A stretch of DNA of 41,917 bases from a bacterium (GTDB lineage: Bacteria > Bacillota_I > Bacilli_A > RF39 > UBA660), in assembly GCA_030531905.1 (NCBI GenBank), contig JAUNMG010000009.1:1-41917 (forward strand), in the 5' to 3' direction. Position 1 is the first letter of the stretch. Every line of letters starts with the position of its first letter. This document shows positions 40,286-41,917 of this stretch, piece by piece. A model generated the notes under the pieces. That model was given only the letters and a program-made list of their open reading frames with translations, did not search any database and was not told the DNA's origin. The position numbers were made by a program, and so were the translations under genes.

Positions 40286-41674
40286 CTAGTTATTAACTTT
40301 CTGAGTAATCATTTCATTATGTTCATCTAACTTGTCAAAAGTATAACCATTATTTTTACCATACTGAATAATTTCTTTTAAAGCATCTCTAGTATAACTT
40401 TTTATGTCATGCATCAAAATAACATTTACTTTGTCATGAGAAAGTTTTGTTGTAACATTTTTAACAACTTCATGGCTATCGGTAGTCTCTCCTGCATCTC
40501 CACTACTTATATTCCAATCAAAGTATCTATAAGATCTATTTAACACCTCTTTTGTTAGATAACTCATAATACCATTTTGATATTTTCTACTAATAGTGTT
40601 AGAAGAACCTCCTGGAAAACGAATAATTCTAGAATCATATCCAGTAATATTTAAAACCCTATCATGAACTGTTTTTAAATCATTAAAATAGTTGTCAACA
40701 CTTGAATAAATATAGGAATAATCATGACTAGCTGAATGAAGTGCGACAGTATGACCCTCATCATATTCTCTTTTTATTAATTCATCTGGTCCTCTCATTG
40801 TAACAAAGAAGGTTGCTTTAACATTTTCTTCTTTCAAAATATCTAAAATAACATTAGTTGTACCCATTCTAGGTCCATCATCAAAAGTTAAATAAATAGT
40901 TCCATTAGCATTTTTCTTAATAACATTTACTTTTCTTTCTTTACTATCACTACTACCTGCATTATCACTTACTTTATATTTGATAGTATAAGTACCAGGT
41001 GTATTAGTATCAACATTTCCTTCAATTATAACTTTAGATGAAATATCACCATCACAGTTATCTTTTGCTTTATATCCAGATTCTTTATATTCCTCATTCA
41101 AATAAACATTTTCATAATCTTCTCCCTTTAAAGTAAGAATTGGGGATTCATTATCTTTATAAATTATTTTTTTAGTAAGAACTCTATAATTCCCTGAACT
41201 ATCTATTACTGAAAATCTAACAGAATTAGAGCTTGTAATAACATTAACTTTTTTTGTAATATCACCATCATAATTGTCAATAGCCTTGTAACTTGGTTGA
41301 TATTTCTTACCAGGACAAACATAAATATCACCTGATGTAGCTAACTCTATTTTTGGTTTAGTAATATCTCTTACTTTAACAATACGAACTACTTGCTTCT
41401 TAAAACCATTTTCTTTTACTTTATAAGTAATTTTATAATCTCCTAGTTTTTTAGAATTAACTTTTCCACTAACCTTTATATTATTTGTAATATTTTTCTT
41501 GTTATATGTACCAGAGTATCCTGGCTCTTTAAACTCTTCTTTATAATCAATTATATAAGGATTACTACCATCTAAAGTTATAGTAGGAGTCAAGTATCTA
41601 GTAGTTATAAAATAACTAGTAAATATTACACTTAATAAAATTACTACCAATATAAATATACTTTTCTTTTTCAT
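40286..41674 (-). CDS. Polysaccharide deacetylase with bacterial Ig-like repeats
   Basis: About 462 aa, exported and anchored by one N-terminal helix (residues about 5-25). Two or three Ig-like (DUF5011-type) repeats follow, recognisable by YDGDITKKV / CDGDISSKV and GTYTIKYKVSDNAG / GDYKITYKVKENG. The C-terminal NodB domain starts at TIYLTFDDGP (catalytic and metal Asp), then HSASHDY (metal His pair), RFPGGSSN and VILMHD. It probably removes N-acetyl groups from peptidoglycan or a surface glycan, giving lysozyme resistance. ATG at 41674; the in-frame GTG at 41683 overlaps the likely binding site. Confidence 0.88.
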   Translation of the reverse strand: MKKKSIFILVVILLSVIFTSYFITTRYLTPTITLDGSNPYIIDYKEEFKEPGYSGTYNKKNITNNIKVSGKVNSKKLGDYKITYKVKENGFKKQVVRIVKVRDITKPKIELATSGDIYVCPGKKYQPSYKAIDNYDGDITKKVNVITSSNSVRFSVIDSSGNYRVLTKKIIYKDNESPILTLKGEDYENVYLNEEYKESGYKAKDNCDGDISSKVIIEGNVDTNTPGTYTIKYKVSDNAGSSDSKERKVNVIKKNANGTIYLTFDDGPRMGTTNVILDILKEENVKATFFVTMRGPDELIKREYDEGHTVALHSASHDYSYIYSSVDNYFNDLKTVHDRVLNITGYDSRIIRFPGGSSNTISRKYQNGIMSYLTKEVLNRSYRYFDWNISSGDAGETTDSHEVVKNVTTKLSHDKVNVILMHDIKSYTRDALKEIIQYGKNNGYTFDKLDEHNEMITQKVNN

Positions 41675-41891
41675 ATAAATCACTCTATTACTATTATATT
41701 TTTTATTTAAATTATTGTAAAGAAACTAAAAATTAGTCTATTACTATTCTTTGTTTTATTGATAAAAATTATACAAAATAAGACTTTTTCACACGGATAT
41801 TATTAATATAACACAAAGGAAAGTTATTTTAAAGTTATTTTATTTAAAAAAATTTAGTATATTGTTGTTATACAATTGATGTGAAACAAAT

Positions 41892-41917
41892 TATATATAA
41901 AAAAAGACTTAAGTCGT
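41892..41917 (-). terminator. Partial terminator at the right edge
   Basis: GACTTAAGTC palindrome preceded by A7 on the plus strand, which on the minus strand reads as a stem followed by T7. It would serve a gene beyond the window. The stem is cut by the window end. The 41684-41890 stretch to its left shows nothing else I can support. Confidence 0.45.

Noticed and set aside
1..41917. CRISPR arrays, insertion sequences or prophage genes
   Set aside because: No regularly spaced repeats, transposase, integrase, portal, terminase or capsid-like ORFs were seen on either strand.

Overview
The window is a low-GC (strongly AT-rich) stretch of a Firmicutes/Bacilli chromosome, most likely from an uncultured, gut-type, spore-forming lineage. 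This rests on TGA being used as a stop (standard code 11, not the Mycoplasma code), AGGAGG/AGGTGAT-type ribosome binding sites, a T-box before thrS, bacillar blocks (yqeG-yqeH, comEA-comEC, gerE-gerM, dnaI near thrS), and sporulation genes (SpoIIIAH, GerE, GerM, a YjcZ-like peptide). The lineage call is inference; no 16S or other marker is present. Almost all genes lie on the minus strand. The exceptions are a SEDS gene at 6.7 kb, a small gene at 23.4 kb, and the yjcZ-like/def/DUF6512 group at 37.3-38.7 kb.

Layout. 0-0.24 kb: decayed debris, a YchF-like tail joined to the 3' end of a surface-protein gene. 0.23-3.0 kb: two FAD-dependent oxidoreductases. 3.1-6.5 kb: a ClpX-like AAA+ ATPase and a sigma-70 factor in one operon, each interrupted near its 5' end. 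6.7-9.3 kb: SEDS cell-wall polymerase, secreted lysozyme-fold protein, rpsU. 9.4-12.3 kb: a compact class II bacteriocin operon (C39 peptidase/ABC exporter, accessory protein, two double-glycine precursor peptides, putative immunity peptide), followed by tRNA-Arg(UCU). 12.6-16.3 kb: sporulation-related genes and a zinc-ribbon membrane protein. 16.4-19.5 kb: PLP lyase-like enzyme, SDR, efp, rpmG. 19.8-26.4 kb: two SipW/TasA-type exported proteins flanking a class B PBP and T-box-controlled thrS. 26.5-29.4 kb: RNB-domain ribonuclease and dnaI. 29.5-33.2 kb: an accessory island between dnaI and comEC. 33.2-37.2 kb: comEC, comEA and a second SEDS gene. 37.3-41.7 kb: yjcZ-like peptide, def, DUF6512, yqeH, yqeG and a polysaccharide deacetylase with Ig-like repeats.

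The regions most worth attention are the bacteriocin operon, whose genes overlap by 4-16 bases, and the accessory island. The island holds a DinD-Nudix fusion directly behind comEC, then a divergent 3' remnant of another comEC, an HD-domain gene beside a copy that lost its HD core between 8-bp direct repeats, and a YHGS-motif protein. Several genes carry single interruptions (ClpX-like, sigma factor, bacteriocin accessory gene, 5'-edge fragment). The sequence alone cannot separate real decay or phase variation from assembly error, so each is reported with the check that would decide it.
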